Shown: in pieces, positions 8,671 through 10,704 of the stretch
Layout: each line of letters opens with the position of its first letter
How positions within the stretch are numbered: the first letter of the stretch is position 1
Source: an uncultured Moraxellaceae bacterium
Lineage (GTDB): Bacteria; Pseudomonadota; Gammaproteobacteria; Pseudomonadales; Moraxellaceae
DNA: 10,704 nucleotides
Reading direction: 5' to 3'
Assembly (NCBI GenBank): GCA_937952925.1
Contig: CALFYA010000233.1
Span: 1-10,704 of the forward strand
Position numbers and translations under genes: made by a program
Notes under the pieces: generated by a model
What the model saw: the letters and a program-made list of their open reading frames with translations, nothing else
Databases searched by the model: none
What the model was told of the DNA's origin: nothing

Positions 8671-8710
8671 TCGCTTCTTGATCGATTCTAGTGGGCAGGC
8701 GCAAAAACAC

Positions 8711-8739
8711 TTGAGTCTGCCTACCCTGCACCGTATAAT
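8711..8739 (+). promoter_or_regulatory. Promoter of tRNA-Ser
   Basis: -35 TTGAGT (8711-8716) and a consensus -10 TATAAT (8734-8739) at the ideal 17-bp spacing, placing the start near 8746, three bases before the mature tRNA 5' end. Confidence 0.85.
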
Positions 8740-8748
8740 CCGCGTGCC

Positions 8749-8840
<92 letters not shown>

Positions 8841-8872
8841 ATTCACGTTTGGCAACGTTCGCTGACGTACAC

Positions 8873-8906
8873 AAACCCCAAGATCTACACGGTTCTGGGG
8901 TTTTTT
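8873..8906 (+). terminator. Intrinsic terminator after tRNA-Ser
   Basis: The arms AAACCCCA (8873-8880) and TGGGGTTT (8896-8903) form an 8-bp stem with a 15-nt loop, followed by a T-run to 8906. It ends the tRNA-Ser unit and probably read-through from purC. Confidence 0.85.
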
Positions 8907-8997
8907 GTTGTCTGAAGGAACCATTTTACTGTTTTACCGTGTTCAATCACTGCCAGACATCACAGCATCGCAACGACAACAGCAAAGACCGCGTATG

Positions 8998-9030
8998 CCA
9001 TCCTTGCAACATCATGAACAGCAAGGATGG
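8998..9030 (+). promoter_or_regulatory. Perfect 10-bp inverted repeat upstream of the toxin-helicase gene
   Basis: CCATCCTTGC (8998-9007) and GCAAGGATGG (9021-9030) are exact reverse complements separated by 13 bp and end 44 bp before the ATG at 9075. No T-run follows, so it is not an intrinsic terminator. It could be an operator for a dimeric repressor or a hairpin in the 5' leader. No convincing promoter hexamers were found in 8907-9074, so which of these applies cannot be told. Confidence 0.5.
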
Positions 9031-9074
9031 ATGTCTCCTCCAAAAAAATGATTGTGTGAAGGACTGCACGCCAA

Positions 9075-10704
9075 ATGACAACAAAGTTTTTAATTCATCG
9101 CGATGTTGAACAAAATCTCAAAAAATTTGGCCTGAAAAGAAGACTACTCAATATTTGCCATAGTGTCGAAAAGCTGGTCGACTCCAAATTTTCCGATTAT
9201 GGTAAAAATATCAAGCGCATCGACTCCGCCGAAAAAATCTACAAAAGCAGAGCGGGTGACAGCTTTAGACTGTTTTTTAAAATTGGCACTGACCCAACTG
9301 GGCATACCGTGATTCACCTATTGCAGATCATGAATCACGACCGATCTGACAAAGTGCATAGCTCGCCAGAGCTGCTCAAAAAAATCAAACAGCAAGACTT
9401 TAGCAAGCTTGAGTTGATTGGTGAAATCACTGAAAAAGAGCGTGAGCAACTGCCACCATCCGCTTATGCAAACCTATTCTATGACTTCACAGAAGCCGAT
9501 TTTGTCAGAATAGATCAGACAGACTACCAATTGTGGTGGCATCTCAACCCAGACCAGCAAGCGATCTGCGAACAAAAAGGCCCCGTCATCCTGTGCGGCT
9601 CGGCAGGCAGTGGCAAAACAACTATTGCACTCTATCGACTGATGCTCTGGAATAATTCAAACTTTTCGCGTGGTCATACCGATGCACAATCCGCAAAGTC
9701 ACTATATCTGACCTACAGCGAAAAGCTCAAAAACACCACCGAAAAAAACTACCAGTCGTTGCGCAGGTCTGAGATTGACGTGGATTTTATGACCATCCAA
9801 GCGCTGTGCATGCACCATGCTGGCGCGGATAGTCGCTTTCATACTGATCGGTATGTCGATTTTAAAAAGTTTGATGAATTTATCTCGACCCGCAATCGCA
9901 CGGGTTTTTCGAGTGACATGCTGTGGGAAGAATTTCGCGGGGTCATCAAAGGCTGTTATTTCTTGACCAAAGACCTGACGCGGTCATCGATCAGTCTAGC
10001 TGAATATCAAGACCTCAATCGAATTGGGCTATCAAAGGATTTTGATGCGCTATTCGCTGTCGAGGATCGCGCCACAATCCATAAGCTGTTTAATTTGTAT
10101 CAAAATTGGCTCAAACAAGAGACATTATGGGATGACCTTGATCTGTCCAGACAAGCACTGCTGAACGTCCGCACACAGTACCCACACGGGCGATATGACC
10201 AAGTGATTGTGGATGAGGTACAGGATTTAACGATTTATCAGGTACAGCTGCTGCTCAGTCTGGCCAAAAATCCCGAAGGAGTGTTTTTAGCCGGTGACGT
10301 GCATCAGTCGATCTATCCGAGTAGATTTCGCTGGGAACGGCTCAAACAGCAGGTATACGAGTTTTACAACGCCAAATATACGCCCATGCTGAGTGTGATC
10401 GATAAAAACTACCGCTCAGTTCGGCCGATCGTAAATATCTGCAACACCATTGCACGCTTTAGACATGCGCAGTTTAAGGACGAATTGTTCGAGGTCTCCG
10501 CTGTACAGCAGGCTGGCGGCAAAGTCTGCTGGATCAGTGTGGATCGTGCCAGAATTTTATTACAAAATCAGTCTGTGACAGCAGATACAGCGATTATTAT
10601 CGCTGACCCGTGGTCAGCCTCATCTAAGTATGCGCCGGATTTTAATTTTTTTGACCACAATCGAAATGCGACCTTTAGCGGGGTGCATGAGAGTAAGGGA
10701 TTGG
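9075..10704 (+). CDS. RelE/YafQ-like toxin-fold domain fused to SF1 UvrD-like helicase, 3' end cut by window
   Basis: The frame is open from 9075 to the edge (543 codons). Residues 1-95 resemble a RelE/ParE-type toxin: helical N-terminus, IKRID turn, then YKSRAGDSFRLFFKI (56-70) and VIHLLQIMNHD (79-89), with R59, R65 and H88 where RelE/YafQ toxins carry functional basic residues. After a linker, an SF1A helicase core follows: Q-motif LNPDQQAI (157-164), Walker A GSAGSGKTT (175-183, K181), Ia LYLTYSEKLK (210-219), motif II VDEVQDL (379-385), III GDVHQSIYPSRFRW (407-420), IV NYRSVRPIV (445-453) and the start of motif V, HESKGL (538-543). AAGGA lies 11 bases before the ATG and an in-frame TGA 15 bp upstream fixes this as the first ATG. 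All visible ATPase residues are intact, so the motor should work. No separate antitoxin gene precedes it. A defence or DNA-repair role is inference from context. Confidence 0.85.
   Translation, partial: MTTKFLIHRDVEQNLKKFGLKRRLLNICHSVEKLVDSKFSDYGKNIKRIDSAEKIYKSRAGDSFRLFFKIGTDPTGHTVIHLLQIMNHDRSDKVHSSPELLKKIKQQDFSKLELIGEITEKEREQLPPSAYANLFYDFTEADFVRIDQTDYQLWWHLNPDQQAICEQKGPVILCGSAGSGKTTIALYRLMLWNNSNFSRGHTDAQSAKSLYLTYSEKLKNTTEKNYQSLRRSEIDVDFMTIQALCMHHAGADSRFHTDRYVDFKKFDEFISTRNRTGFSSDMLWEEFRGVIKGCYFLTKDLTRSSISLAEYQDLNRIGLSKDFDALFAVEDRATIHKLFNLYQNWLKQETLWDDLDLSRQALLNVRTQYPHGRYDQVIVDEVQDLTIYQVQLLLSLAKNPEGVFLAGDVHQSIYPSRFRWERLKQQVYEFYNAKYTPMLSVIDKNYRSVRPIVNICNTIARFRHAQFKDELFEVSAVQQAGGKVCWISVDRARILLQNQSVTADTAIIIADPWSASSKYAPDFNFFDHNRNATFSGVHESKGL

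Noticed and set aside
8691..8727. Imperfect hairpin GGGCAGGC/GCCTACCC after purC as a terminator
   Set aside because: It has a mismatch and a long loop, no T-run follows, and it overlaps the -35 box of the tRNA-Ser promoter.
8849..9109. 86-codon plus-strand open frame
   Set aside because: It crosses the tRNA-Ser terminator and the inverted repeat and overlaps the start of the toxin-helicase gene in another frame; the composition does not look like a protein.

Overview
The window reads as a gammaproteobacterial chromosome, most likely a member of the Moraxellaceae. The DapA and PurC proteins and the gene order dapA - short bamC-like lipoprotein - purC look closest, from memory, to Acinetobacter and its relatives. 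No database search was possible, so the family-level placement is inference.

Layout, left to right. (1) 1-4800, minus strand: a type I restriction-modification locus of the EcoR124I (type IC) kind, transcribed hsdM - hsdS - DUF559 nuclease - hsdR, with hsdR cut by the left edge. hsdM/hsdS and DUF559/hsdR are each joined by ATGA stop/start overlaps. The hsdS-DUF559 junction (about 1724-2063) is filled by three tandem copies of a roughly 115-bp palindrome-rich repeat, which also encodes the last residues and stop codon of hsdS. (2) 4801-5057: the candidate hsd promoter and the terminator of the next gene. (3) 5058-5870, minus: an M48 zinc metallopeptidase lipoprotein. (4) 5871-6075: mostly featureless except for a good promoter for the tRNA at its right end. 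(5) 6076-6151: tRNA-Gly(GCC), a structured trailer and an intrinsic terminator. (6) 6404-8670, plus: dapA, a bamC-like lipoprotein gene and purC, closely spaced and probably one operon. (7) 8711-8906: promoter, tRNA-Ser(CGA) and terminator. (8) 8998-10704: a perfect 10-bp inverted repeat, then a large gene cut by the right edge. It encodes a RelE/YafQ-like toxin-fold domain fused to a superfamily 1 (UvrD-like) helicase.

The middle (about 5058-8839) is ordinary core genome: outer-membrane maintenance, lysine/diaminopimelate synthesis, purine synthesis and tRNAs. It is bounded on both sides by accessory, defence-like genes. On the left, HsdM and HsdS form the sequence-specific adenine methyltransferase and HsdR adds ATP-driven translocation and cleavage. 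The DUF559 nuclease is an extra passenger whose translation is coupled to hsdR. On the right, the toxin-helicase fusion lies just downstream of a tRNA-Ser gene, a common integration site for islands. It is the most unusual protein in the window.
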